Shown piece after piece: positions 8,315 to 15,605 of a DNA stretch of 22,209 nucleotides. A program made the position numbers and the translations under genes. How positions within the stretch are numbered: the first letter of the stretch is position 1; each line of letters opens with the position of its first letter. The notes beneath the pieces are model-generated. The model did no database searches. It was given only the letters and a program-made list of their open reading frames with translations, and had not been told where the DNA came from. Location: positions 1 to 22,209 of the forward strand of contig DKDI01000009.1 in assembly GCA_002449305.1 (NCBI GenBank). Reading direction: 5' to 3'. Origin of the DNA: Treponema sp. UBA6852. GTDB taxonomy: Bacteria > Spirochaetota > Spirochaetia > Treponematales > Treponemataceae.

Positions 8315-9448
8315 ATGAATTTCAATTTAAAGCAAATTTATGAAGACAGACGAAAAAAGGTCAGCGAATATTTAAAGCAAAACAATATCAAGGCGGCAAT
8401 CTTTGAAGATTCTGAACAGAGAAGAGATGTTGCCGTGCGTTATCTTTGCGGACATCCAAGCGACGCATCTTTAATTATTTTGGATAATGGAAAATCTTTT
8501 TTAATTCCGTGGGATGAAAATTTAGCAAAAGACAAAGCGTTTGCAGATGAAATAATTCCTTCTGAAAAATTTAAAAGAAGTTACATAAATGCAGCAAAAG
8601 AAATTTTAACATCAACCATTTCTGAAAAAAAATCAAAACTCTGCATTTCTCCAGAAACTCCATACATTCAGTTTAAAAAGTATTCAGAAAAACTTGAAAG
8701 TTTTAAAATATACGCTGAAGAAAATTCTGCACACGACTTTGTAAAATCACTTCGCGCAATAAAAGACAACTATGAAATTGAATGTACAAAAAAAGCAGCT
8801 GCAATCACAGATGAAATGACAAAAATTATTGTGGAAAATTTGCGTCAAGGAAAAATAAAAACAGAAACGGATGTCGCGCTTTTTGCAGAACGGGAGCTAA
8901 GAATAAAAGGCGCAGAACGCACAAGTTTTGACACACTCGCCGCAGGACCAGATCGAAGTTTTGCAATTCACGCATTCCCGGGATACACACAAGGAAACTG
9001 GGGAACTCAAGGATTGTCAATTTTGGATTATGGAGTTTGCTACGAAGGCTACGCAAGCGACTGCACAATCACAATTGCAAAAGGCCCGCTTTTGAAAGAA
9101 CAAGAAGAGCTTTTAAAAGCCGTGCAAGAAGCCGCTGATGAATGCAAAAAACTTTATATGCCGAACGAAAAAATTTCACACGCAGTAAAAAAAGCTGATG
9201 AAATTTTTGCAAAAATAAACAGAACTATGCCGCACGGACTGGGGCACGGAACAGGCCTTGAAATTCACGAAGAGCCATTTGTAAGCATGAGAGCAAACGA
9301 AAATGATGTTTTCGAAGCTGGAAATATCATAACACTTGAGCCTGGACTTTATGATAAAAATCTTGGCGGAACTCGTCTTGAAAATGACATTCTAATAACA
9401 GAAACTGGCAATGAAGTTTTAACGCACTCAGAAATTTTTAGAATTTAA
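8315..9448 (+). CDS. M24-family metallopeptidase (Xaa-Pro aminopeptidase/prolidase-like)
   Basis: A cytosolic 'pita-bread' dipeptidase or aminopeptidase predicted to cleave Xaa-Pro bonds. The 377 residues comprise a creatinase-like N-terminal domain (about 10-140) and the M24 catalytic domain (about 150-375). All five metal ligands are visible: D238 (ILDYG), D249 (SDCTI), H311 (HGLGHGTG), E342 (TLEPG) and E356 (TRLEND). AGAGGAAAA lies just before the ATG, and the gene starts 18 nt after murJ. Its stop overlaps the stop of the convergent Gx-type gene by 4 bp. Whether it acts on dipeptides (PepQ-like) or longer peptides (PepP-like) is not decidable from sequence alone. Confidence 0.9.
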   Translation: MNFNLKQIYEDRRKKVSEYLKQNNIKAAIFEDSEQRRDVAVRYLCGHPSDASLIILDNGKSFLIPWDENLAKDKAFADEIIPSEKFKRSYINAAKEILTSTISEKKSKLCISPETPYIQFKKYSEKLESFKIYAEENSAHDFVKSLRAIKDNYEIECTKKAAAITDEMTKIIVENLRQGKIKTETDVALFAERELRIKGAERTSFDTLAAGPDRSFAIHAFPGYTQGNWGTQGLSILDYGVCYEGYASDCTITIAKGPLLKEQEELLKAVQEAADECKKLYMPNEKISHAVKKADEIFAKINRTMPHGLGHGTGLEIHEEPFVSMRANENDVFEAGNIITLEPGLYDKNLGGTRLENDILITETGNEVLTHSEIFRI

Positions 9449-10461
9449 ATTTCATTCCGCCAAACTTTGCAAAGCCGGCTGTCAATTTGATAAATAAAAT
9501 TTTCTTTTGTCAGCCGGATTTTTATCTCTGACAGTTTTGAAAAACAAGACATAATATTAGAAAAAAACTTTCCTACTCTGCCGGGAAAAAAAATGTTTTT
9601 TGAAATTAAAAACTGCGACACAAAAACAAAACCGCAAAGTCGCCCGCCCTTTACAAGTCCTAAAATCAAAGCCCCCAAAGTTATATTCAAGTTTCCAAAA
9701 GTAAATAAAATTTTTCCATGCGGAGAAAACAATGAAAAAAGAACAACAAAAAAAATCAAAAACATAGATGGCAAAATTTTCAAAGTTCTTTTTTTTATAA
9801 AGACTAAAATGGCAAAAAACAGAACAACAAAATAAATTTCAAAAACTGAATTTCTGAAAATCAGAATTGCAAAACCAATTGCAGAAATAAAAATATTAAA
9901 AAAATTCATCTTTTCACTTTCTGAAAACGCCGAATCAATTCTTGCTGGAGTTCCAATAACAAGCTCTTTAAACCAAACTGATTTTCTGCAAAATCTTCCT
10001 GTAAAAATTCCAAGAGCTAACGAAGTGCAAAATGAAACACAAAGCATTGGAGGAGCAATAAATTTCACATTCGAGCCAAACATAAAAATACCGGCTAAAA
10101 AAATCTGCGCAATATTATTTGCAAGTCCGCCGCAAACAGAAATTCCAATAAAAGAAATTTTGTTTCTAAAAATAAAATATGCAAGCATCATGGAAATTCC
10201 GGAAGCAACAGAACCTGCAAAGGAAAAAATAAAAACATAAGAAAACAAAGTTCCGGTTATAATTGCCTGCAAAAAAATTTTTAATAAAACAAGCATCAAT
10301 GTTTCTTGTTTTTTCAAAACCGGAAGACTTATCAAAATCGGAAGATTTGCAAATCCAATTTTAAAGAAAGGCAATGGCTTTGGAACTGCATATTCTACAG
10401 CAGAAAGAAAAAAACAAAGAGCAGAAAAAAAAGCAATTTTATTCCAGTCGATTTTTTTCAT
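9445..10461 (-). CDS. Gx-transporter family membrane protein with EcfT-like C-terminal region
   Basis: An integral membrane protein of 338 residues. The N-terminal half (about 10-170) resembles the 'Gx transporter' / heptaprenyl diphosphate synthase component I family (Hpre_diP_synt_I), an ECF S-component-like fold: early VEYAVPKPLPFFKIGFANLP (22-41), then Gly-rich helices. The C-terminal half (about 185-310) has further hydrophobic segments and a stretch (ITLGALILGLVKGGRLCGF, 260-278) reminiscent of the core of EcfT/CbiQ energy-coupling proteins. The substrate is unknown. It begins at the TAATG junction with mnmG (1-bp overlap), so reinitiation is likely. Similar proteins often sit near RNF or FMN-binding genes, but none is here. 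The EcfT resemblance is my inference from pattern. Confidence 0.72.
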   Translation of the reverse strand: MKKIDWNKIAFFSALCFFLSAVEYAVPKPLPFFKIGFANLPILISLPVLKKQETLMLVLLKIFLQAIITGTLFSYVFIFSFAGSVASGISMMLAYFIFRNKISFIGISVCGGLANNIAQIFLAGIFMFGSNVKFIAPPMLCVSFCTSLALGIFTGRFCRKSVWFKELVIGTPARIDSAFSESEKMNFFNIFISAIGFAILIFRNSVFEIYFVVLFFAILVFIKKRTLKILPSMFLIFFVVLFSLFSPHGKILFTFGNLNITLGALILGLVKGGRLCGFVFVSQFLISKNIFFPGRVGKFFSNIMSCFSKLSEIKIRLTKENFIYQIDSRLCKVWRNEI

Positions 10462-12533
10462 TAGCGAAGATAAACCATCAAAAGCATTATGTCGCTGTTT
10501 CTAATTCCGCTTATTCTTGAAGCCTGTCCCAAAGTAAGAGGCCGAATTTTTTCAAGTTTTGCGCGGCTTTCTGAAGACAATGCGACAATTTTTGAATAAT
10601 CAAAATCCAAAGGAATTCTTGCGTTTTCCATGCGATGCATTTTTGCAACTCTAGAATCCTGTTTTTCAATATAATAGCGGTACTTAAAATCTTCCTGCGC
10701 CAAAATCCATTCAAGGCAGTTAAAGTTTCCAGGATTTTCAGCATCTGGATGCTTGCTCAAAAATTCAAGTGCTTCATCAACTTTCTGATATTTCAAATTC
10801 ATTTGTTCAAACTGAGCCTTTGAAATAAGACCTGCATCAAAGCCTTTTTTCCGCAATCGTCTGTCAGCAGTGTCATGCCTAAGCTTAAGCCTGTATTCAG
10901 CTCGGGCTGTAAACATTCTATAAGGCTCTTTTGTTCCAAGCGTAACAAGGTCATCAATAAGCACGCCAATGTAAGCTTCATCACGACCAAGGACAAGCGG
11001 CTCGTAAGACGGAATTTTTTCAAAAGAATCAAAGCCAAATTCTTTTTGTGTTTCCATCAATTTTCTGGATAAAGATTCAGTTTCATTCGCGGAAATTTCA
11101 GCAAAGTTTTTAAGTTCATCAGAATTGAAAACTGGCTTGGGCATAAATCTTCCCGGCTCAGAACTTGCAGGAGAAGACCTAAATGATGAATCAGAAGCGC
11201 AAATCGGTCCGCATAATTTTTTATGTTCCCTTGCATAGAGCGCAGCATTTATTCCAGCAACAAGTCCCTGACCTGCAGCTTCTTCATAGCCTGAAGTTCC
11301 ATTGATTTGCCCGGCATTAAAAAGACCTGCAACACGTTTTGTTTCAAGAGAAGGAAAAAGCTGTGTCGGCTCAATATAGTCATACTCAACAGCATACCCC
11401 GGGCGGCTTACAACACAATTTTCAAACCCAGGCATAGTCCGCAAAAAAGCATCTTGAACTTCTTCCGGCAAACTGGAACTTAATCCGTTAAGATAAATCT
11501 CATCAGTTTCAAGACCTTCCGGCTCAACAAAAAGCTGATGTCTGTTCCGCTCAGCAAAACGCATAACTTTGTCTTCAATGCTCGGACAATAGCGAGGACC
11601 AACTCCGCTGATTTTTCCAGAATACAATGGCGAGCGGTTTATATTTTCCCTGATTATTTTATGAGTTTCTTCATTTGTATAAACCAAATGGCACGGCACC
11701 ATCGGACGTTCAATTTTTTCATCATCAAAGCTAAAAGGAACAATTTCTTTATCTCCTTCCTGAAGTTCAAATTTTGAAAAATCAACTGTATGCTTTAAAA
11801 TCCGCGGAGGAGTTCCTGTCTTAAGCCGGCCTGTTGTAAATCCAAGACGGCTCAAACTTTCAGTCAAGCCAAATGCGCCAGTCTCGCCTAAACGTCCGCA
11901 GGGAGCATCGTATTCACCGATAAAAATTCTTCCGCCTAAAAAAGTTCCCGTTGTAAGAACTGCAGCCCGGCAAGGAATAATTCTTCCACGCTCTGTAACT
12001 ACACCGATAATTTTTTGCCTCATTCCGCTACGGCAAGCTTGTGTCGCAAAAGTGTATGAAGAGCCTGAACGTTTTTCTCCTGGAATCGAGCCTGCTTCCA
12101 TAGAACCAGAACTGTCTTTTGGCAACGGCACATCCGAAGCTACAGTCAAAACATCAACAACAGTGTCCATCAAAGTTGAAAGATTCTCCGTAGATTCCAC
12201 AACATGGCGCGCAAGAGATGAATAAACAATTTTGTCTGCTTGTGAACGAGGAGCCTGAACTGCAGGACCGCGGCTTTTGTTCAGCATTCTAAATTGAATC
12301 ATTGAGCGGTCAATCAATTTTCCCATCTCTCCTCCAAGAGCATCAATTTCCCGGACAATATTTCCTTTTGCAATTCCGCCGATTGAAGGATTGCAGCTCA
12401 TTCTTCCAATTGAGTCAATCGACTGTGTAATTAAAATCGTCTTTAGTCCCATTCTAGCGCAAGCAAGGGAAGCTTCAATTCCAGCATGACCTCCGCCGCA
12501 AACCGCTACATCGAATGAATCATAAAAAGCCAT
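10461..12533 (-). CDS. mnmG: tRNA uridine-5-carboxymethylaminomethyl modification enzyme MnmG (GidA)
   Basis: With MnmE it installs the cmnm5/nm5 group on the wobble uridine of several tRNAs, using FAD and methylene-THF. The FAD-binding GGGHAG lies at 13-18; SCNPSIGGIAKG (46-57) contains Cys47, and Cys316 lies in GVGPRYCPSIED, the two conserved functional cysteines. The C-terminal tRNA/MnmE-binding domain ends LTLGQASRISGI plus a short tail. At 690 residues it is about 60 longer than E. coli MnmG. The extra length is in two places: a Ser/Gly-rich insert around 132-172 and a longer one around 437-508, just before VLGRDEAYIGVL. Both keep the frame. The start has GAGGAA upstream. MnmE is not in the window. 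Confidence 0.96.
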   Translation of the reverse strand: MAFYDSFDVAVCGGGHAGIEASLACARMGLKTILITQSIDSIGRMSCNPSIGGIAKGNIVREIDALGGEMGKLIDRSMIQFRMLNKSRGPAVQAPRSQADKIVYSSLARHVVESTENLSTLMDTVVDVLTVASDVPLPKDSSGSMEAGSIPGEKRSGSSYTFATQACRSGMRQKIIGVVTERGRIIPCRAAVLTTGTFLGGRIFIGEYDAPCGRLGETGAFGLTESLSRLGFTTGRLKTGTPPRILKHTVDFSKFELQEGDKEIVPFSFDDEKIERPMVPCHLVYTNEETHKIIRENINRSPLYSGKISGVGPRYCPSIEDKVMRFAERNRHQLFVEPEGLETDEIYLNGLSSSLPEEVQDAFLRTMPGFENCVVSRPGYAVEYDYIEPTQLFPSLETKRVAGLFNAGQINGTSGYEEAAGQGLVAGINAALYAREHKKLCGPICASDSSFRSSPASSEPGRFMPKPVFNSDELKNFAEISANETESLSRKLMETQKEFGFDSFEKIPSYEPLVLGRDEAYIGVLIDDLVTLGTKEPYRMFTARAEYRLKLRHDTADRRLRKKGFDAGLISKAQFEQMNLKYQKVDEALEFLSKHPDAENPGNFNCLEWILAQEDFKYRYYIEKQDSRVAKMHRMENARIPLDFDYSKIVALSSESRAKLEKIRPLTLGQASRISGIRNSDIMLLMVYLR

Positions 12534-12633
12534 AGTTCCTCTATTTAAAAAAGCGGGAAGTTTTTAAAAGCAGAATTTTTCAGCGTAAAATAAAAACTCA
12601 AAAGCCCGAATCTTCAATTTTCTAAATGTGCCA

Positions 12634-12642
12634 AGTATACCA
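12634..12642 (-). promoter_or_regulatory. extended -10 promoter of mnmG
   Basis: The minus strand reads TGGTATACT (12642-12634), an extended -10 with one mismatch to TATAAT; no good -35 is seen. The leader to the ATG at 12533 would be about 95 nt. I found no riboswitch or attenuator structure in it. Confidence 0.45.
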
Positions 12643-12696
12643 AATTTTAAACTTAAATGGAAGAAACACATTTTACAAGCAGCATTTAGAATCAAC

Positions 12697-12725
12697 TTGT
12701 CTTACGCGAAAACATTTTGTATCTT
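12697..12725 (+). promoter_or_regulatory. candidate promoter of the FTR-like/thioredoxin operon
   Basis: TTGTCT (12697-12702) and TATCTT (12720-12725) are 17 bp apart; a TATTAT at 12727-12732 is an alternative -10. The leader would be about 60 nt and ends in a good GGAGG Shine-Dalgarno (12787-12791) before the ATG at 12796. The -10 is imperfect, so confidence is modest. Confidence 0.35.
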
Positions 12726-12795
12726 TTATTATGACAGAAAAATTTGCACAAGATTTTTTAAGAAACATGATTTATTCAATTTATTTGGAGGAAAA

Positions 12796-12993
12796 ATGAA
12801 AATAACTGAAAATCCAAATTCTGAAATTGCGCAAACTGTAAAAGAAGGCTTAAAACAAAAAGGCGGCTACTGTCCGTGCAGAGTTGAAAAAACTCCAGAC
12901 ACAAAATGTATGTGCAAGGAATTCAGAGACCAGATAAAAGATCCTGACTTTGAAGGATTTTGCCATTGCATGCTTTATTATAAATCAAAATAA
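12796..12993 (+). CDS. ferredoxin:thioredoxin reductase catalytic-chain-like iron-sulfur protein
   Basis: A 65-residue protein with three CxC pairs: C26/C28 (CPCR), C38/C40 (CMC) and C56/C58 (CHC). This is the cysteine set of the FTR catalytic chain, where four cysteines bind a [4Fe-4S] cluster and two form the disulfide that reduces thioredoxin. By analogy C26, C38, C40 and C56 would be ligands and C28-C58 the disulfide. Spacing is CPC-X9-CMC-X15-CHC instead of the cyanobacterial X16/X8, though the overall span is the same. The start follows GGAGG with ideal spacing; the open frame extends further upstream but without a ribosome site. Thioredoxin begins 14 nt downstream, which strongly supports a thioredoxin-reducing role. 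No FTR variable chain is nearby. Confidence 0.82.
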   Translation: MKITENPNSEIAQTVKEGLKQKGGYCPCRVEKTPDTKCMCKEFRDQIKDPDFEGFCHCMLYYKSK

Positions 12994-13007
12994 TTTTGGA
13001 GGAAATT

Positions 13008-13316
13008 ATGGAAGTAAAAATCACAGAATCAAATTTCAAAGAAGAAGTTTTAAATTCAAACAAGCCGGTTCTTGTTGACTTTTGGGCTACTTGGTGCGGA
13101 CCTTGCAGAATGCTGTCTCCCGTAATTGAAGAAATCGCGGCGGAAAAATCAGAAAATTTAAAAGTTGGAAAAGTAAATGTCGATGAAGAGCCAGCTCTTG
13201 CAACACAATTTGGAGTTGTAAGCATTCCGATGCTTGTGCTTTTTAAAAACGGCAAAGCAGTAAAAACCAGCGTTGGTTATCAGCCAAAAGATGAAATTCT
13301 AAAATTCATAGAATAG
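13008..13316 (+). CDS. trxA: thioredoxin
   Basis: A 102-residue cytosolic thioredoxin, a full-length single domain. The active site is WCGPC (residues 29-33, Cys30 and Cys33) and the cis-proline is P74 in VSIPML. GGAGG at 12998-13002 marks ATG 13008 as the start; a TTG at 12996 in the same frame lies at the Shine-Dalgarno itself and is unlikely to be used. The gene follows the FTR-like gene by 14 nt and ends at a strong terminator, so the two form a complete small operon. Its reductant is therefore probably ferredoxin through the FTR-like protein, rather than only NADPH via TrxB; no trxB is in the window. Confidence 0.95.
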   Translation: MEVKITESNFKEEVLNSNKPVLVDFWATWCGPCRMLSPVIEEIAAEKSENLKVGKVNVDEEPALATQFGVVSIPMLVLFKNGKAVKTSVGYQPKDEILKFIE

Positions 13317-13322
13317 CATTTA

Positions 13323-13362
13323 AAATCCGCCTGAAGATTTTTTATCGTTAGACGGATTTTTT
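13323..13362. terminator. bidirectional terminator between trxA and nagZ-like gene
   Basis: AAATCCGCCT (13323-13332) pairs with AGACGGATTT (13350-13359), 10 bp with one mismatch. It is followed by T's to 13362 on the plus strand and has an A-rich left flank that gives U's on the minus strand. It separates convergent genes; the stop codon of the minus-strand gene lies in its T-run. Confidence 0.75.
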
Positions 13363-15046
13363 AACGCTTTAAAGGAATAATTCCCTGCGGAACAAATTCT
13401 CCGCTCAAAGCTCCGAACAAAGCCGCAAACGAATAACTTGAGTAGCTGTATCCGCAAAGGATTGTGTCCGCCCAATCAAAATCATCAAGAACAAAAACCG
13501 GAGACATAATAGAAAGAATAACAATCCGCTTGTCCATGTAGCGCAAACGTTTCGCAATATTCGCCGTGTGCTTGTCGTAAACACAGATAATAATTGTATC
13601 ATAGCTATCCGCCACGGAAACTAAAGAAGCCGCATTCCAATTATCAAAATTGCTATTGTCGTTTTTTAATTCATAGCTGAAATGAAAAGTCGAAACATTT
13701 GGATAACGTTTTCGACCTTCACTATAAAGCGAAAGAAAAGGACCTGCTATTAAAACGCGCTCACCTTCTGCAGGCTTCAACGGCAAAGCTGAACCTTGTT
13801 TGTAAACGCTCACTGAACGGCAGGCTTGCTCAAGAAAAAATTTTTGACCGTCTTTATCTGGAATGTGCTCAAAAATTGAATTCTCATCAGGATAAAGCGG
13901 CGCATGATTTTCACTTTTAAAATAATTTAGTTTGGCAAAAACAACACGCCGGGCAGCATCCTTTACACGTTCTTTAAATTTCGAATTTGTTTTCATCCGC
14001 TCAAGATTTCTAGTCCACATATTGTCATAAAGCCCGGCAGTCGTAGAAGAAATTATAATATCGTTTCCTGCTTCAATTGCCATCATTACAGCACGATGAA
14101 AAGAGCCTGCAAACAAAGTCGCTCCGTTCATCATCATGTCATCAGTAATTATAAGACCATCGTAATTCATCTGGCGGCGCAAAATATCAGTCAGAAATTT
14201 TTTAGAAAGGCTTGCAGGAGTTCCGTCGCTTTCAATCTGAGGAAATGAAAGATGCCCGCTCATAATTGCAGGAATTTTTGCCTTTATCAAATATTCAAAA
14301 GGAACAAGCTCACGGTTCACCAAAGTCCGCGCATCAATTTCAATCTGCGGAAGCCTTCCGTGGCTGTCAAGACTCGTGTCGCCATGTCCTGGAAAATGTT
14401 TTGCAGTCGGAATAACACCAGCGTCCATTGAACCTGCTGCAAAAGCCTCACCTAAAATTCCAGAATCAACAGGGTCAGAACCAAATGACCGCGGACCAAT
14501 CACACTTGAATTCAAATTCGTATACAAATCCACAGTAGGAGCAAAATTCATGTTAATTCCAAGCGCACGGATTTCACGGTTTATATAAAAGCCAGAATAA
14601 TAAGCATCAAGCGGATACCCAGAAGCTCCAATTGCAAGGTTCCCCGGGGTATCAGAAGTTTCACCTTTTACATGGCGAATCCAACCGCCTTCCTGATCTG
14701 TAGCAACAAAAAGCGGAATCTTTAAAGGCCTGCTTGCTGCCTCCTGCTGAAGAATCCGCACTGACTTTGCGACTTTTTGAATATTGTCAGTATTCCACCC
14801 AAAAACTTTTACACTTCCAAGTCCGCGCTGAGTTACCCAAGAATTCAGCAAATCACTCGGCTCGGCTCCAGCCCAACCGAACATAAGAATCTGCGCAAGA
14901 AGTTCTTCATCGCTCATAGAGTCAACAAGCTTCTGAGAAAGTGGTTCTGGCGGAATATCACTCCAAAAATCTATCTTTGCAGAATCAGCAAAAGCAACTG
15001 TAAAAATTACTGAACAGAAAAAAAATGCTACAACTTTTAATTTCAT
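13361..15046 (-). CDS. secreted glycoside hydrolase family 3, NagZ-like beta-N-acetylhexosaminidase
   Basis: The 561 residues start with a Sec signal peptide (hydrophobic 4-19, likely cut after AFA-20). The GH3 TIM barrel (about 35-370) carries the NagZ loop KHFPGHGDTSLDSH (216-229) with the His/Asp acid-base dyad, and the nucleophile D302 in IITDDMMM. A further C-terminal domain (about 400-561) makes it longer than the 340-residue cytosolic E. coli NagZ and like the two-domain NagZ proteins of Gram-positives and Bacteroidetes. Likely role: removing terminal GlcNAc from peptidoglycan fragments or chitin-type sugars in the periplasm or outside. The ATG has no Shine-Dalgarno, and a good promoter ends 9 nt upstream. 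Substrate is inferred from the NagZ loop only. Confidence 0.88.
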   Translation of the reverse strand: MKLKVVAFFFCSVIFTVAFADSAKIDFWSDIPPEPLSQKLVDSMSDEELLAQILMFGWAGAEPSDLLNSWVTQRGLGSVKVFGWNTDNIQKVAKSVRILQQEAASRPLKIPLFVATDQEGGWIRHVKGETSDTPGNLAIGASGYPLDAYYSGFYINREIRALGINMNFAPTVDLYTNLNSSVIGPRSFGSDPVDSGILGEAFAAGSMDAGVIPTAKHFPGHGDTSLDSHGRLPQIEIDARTLVNRELVPFEYLIKAKIPAIMSGHLSFPQIESDGTPASLSKKFLTDILRRQMNYDGLIITDDMMMNGATLFAGSFHRAVMMAIEAGNDIIISSTTAGLYDNMWTRNLERMKTNSKFKERVKDAARRVVFAKLNYFKSENHAPLYPDENSIFEHIPDKDGQKFFLEQACRSVSVYKQGSALPLKPAEGERVLIAGPFLSLYSEGRKRYPNVSTFHFSYELKNDNSNFDNWNAASLVSVADSYDTIIICVYDKHTANIAKRLRYMDKRIVILSIMSPVFVLDDFDWADTILCGYSYSSYSFAALFGALSGEFVPQGIIPLKR

Positions 15047-15055
15047 TGAGAAAAT

Positions 15056-15084
15056 ATTTTAGCTTAAACAGACAAAAAATGCAA
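15056..15084 (-). promoter_or_regulatory. promoter of the nagZ-like gene (leaderless geometry)
   Basis: The minus strand has TTGCAT (15084-15079), exactly 17 bp, then TAAAAT (15061-15056). Transcription would begin around 15049, about 3 nt before the ATG at 15046. There is no ribosome binding site. Confidence 0.65.
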
Positions 15085-15090
15085 TTTTAT

Positions 15091-15116
15091 AAAAAAAATG
15101 CCGCCCGAAGGCAGCA
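15091..15116 (-). terminator. UUCG-tetraloop intrinsic terminator
   Basis: On the minus strand TGCTGCC (15116-15110) pairs with GGCGGCA (15105-15099) around a TTCG tetraloop, followed by eight T's (15098-15091). This is a textbook terminator. It lies downstream of another terminator (15163-15192), so it either backs up tRNA-Cys or ends a short RNA starting between them. Confidence 0.8.
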
Positions 15117-15127
15117 ATATATAAAAT

Positions 15128-15155
15128 CGGATTCCAGCTTTGCTTGTAAAATCCG
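15128..15155. other. unassigned stem-loop between two terminators
   Basis: CGGATT (15128-15133) pairs with AATCCG (15150-15155), and an inner AGC-TTT-GCT hairpin lies at 15136-15144. It has no U-run. It sits in the 50 bp between the tRNA-Cys terminator and the UUCG terminator. Function unknown. Confidence 0.4.
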
Positions 15156-15162
15156 TAAGCGC

Positions 15163-15192
15163 AAAAAAAAGATGCCTTAAAAAAGACATCTT
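15163..15192 (-). terminator. terminator of tRNA-Cys
   Basis: On the minus strand AAGATGTC (15192-15185) pairs with GGCATCTT (15176-15169), 8 bp with one G-U, and T's run down to 15163. It starts about 10 nt after the tRNA 3' end. Confidence 0.78.
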
Positions 15193-15202
15193 CAATTGCG
15201 AA

Positions 15203-15274
15203 AGGCGTCAATCGGAATCGAACCGATGCATAGTGGTTTTGCAGACCAGTCCCTTACCACTTGGGTATGACGCC
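15203..15274 (-). tRNA. tRNA-Cys (anticodon GCA)
   Basis: The minus strand folds as a tRNA. The acceptor arms are GGCGTCA and TGACGCC, the discriminator is U as usual for tRNA-Cys, the T arm contains GGTTCGATTCC, and the anticodon loop is CTGCAAA, giving GCA. CCA is not encoded and must be added after transcription. It has its own promoter and terminator. Confidence 0.95.
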
Positions 15275-15287
15275 ATAACGTGAAAAT

Positions 15288-15316
15288 ACTATAGCAAGAA
15301 AAAAGATTCTTGTCTA
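15288..15316 (-). promoter_or_regulatory. promoter of tRNA-Cys
   Basis: TAGACA (15316-15311), 17 bp, then TATAGT (15293-15288) with an extended -10 TG. It begins just after the stop codon of the small membrane protein gene, and the start point falls a few bases before the tRNA. Confidence 0.7.
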
Positions 15317-15323
15317 GTGGAAT

Positions 15324-15605
15324 TTACAATTTTTCAAGACGTTCCTTTAGAACAAGATAAGAGCCCAAAATGCCGCACAAACATACAATTGCAATCACAT
15401 AAATTTTCAGCGGAATCAAAATAGGAAGAAGTTCAACAAGTGCGCAGAGAAGCAAACTGCTTACAAACGATGCACTGGCTTTTTGAATTTTCTTGCCTTC
15501 CTTTTTCATGGCATTTTTTTTCGCTGAAATTTTCATGAAGTAAAAAAGCAAAACGCAAAGATAAACTGCAATTCCTGCAATACAAACAAAAAAACTAGCG
15601 CGCAT
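15324..15605 (-). CDS. small membrane protein of unknown function
   Basis: I do not recognise this 93-residue protein. It has a hydrophobic N-terminal helix (about 5-25), a basic Lys-rich loop (27-42, likely cytosolic by the positive-inside rule), and two closely spaced hydrophobic helices (about 47-66 and 68-87). GGAGAT precedes the ATG. The start overlaps the end of the Nudix gene by 11 bp, so the two are co-transcribed and probably coupled. Nothing visible ties its role to nucleotide hydrolysis. Real-gene status is supported by the ribosome site, coupling and coherent membrane pattern. Confidence 0.68.
   Translation of the reverse strand: MRASFFVCIAGIAVYLCVLLFYFMKISAKKNAMKKEGKKIQKASASFVSSLLLCALVELLPILIPLKIYVIAIVCLCGILGSYLVLKERLEKL

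Noticed and set aside
9593..9835. Plus-strand reading frame across the Gx-type gene
   Set aside because: Lys/Asn-rich shadow of the opposite-strand hydrophobic gene, with no start signal.
12628..12795. Upstream in-frame extension of the FTR-like gene (56 more codons)
   Set aside because: It has no ribosome site, contains the likely promoters of both divergent units, and does not resemble the family; the GGAGG at 12787 fixes the start at 12796.
12996..13007. TTG start four codons before the thioredoxin ATG
   Set aside because: It sits at the edge of the Shine-Dalgarno GGAGG used by ATG 13008.
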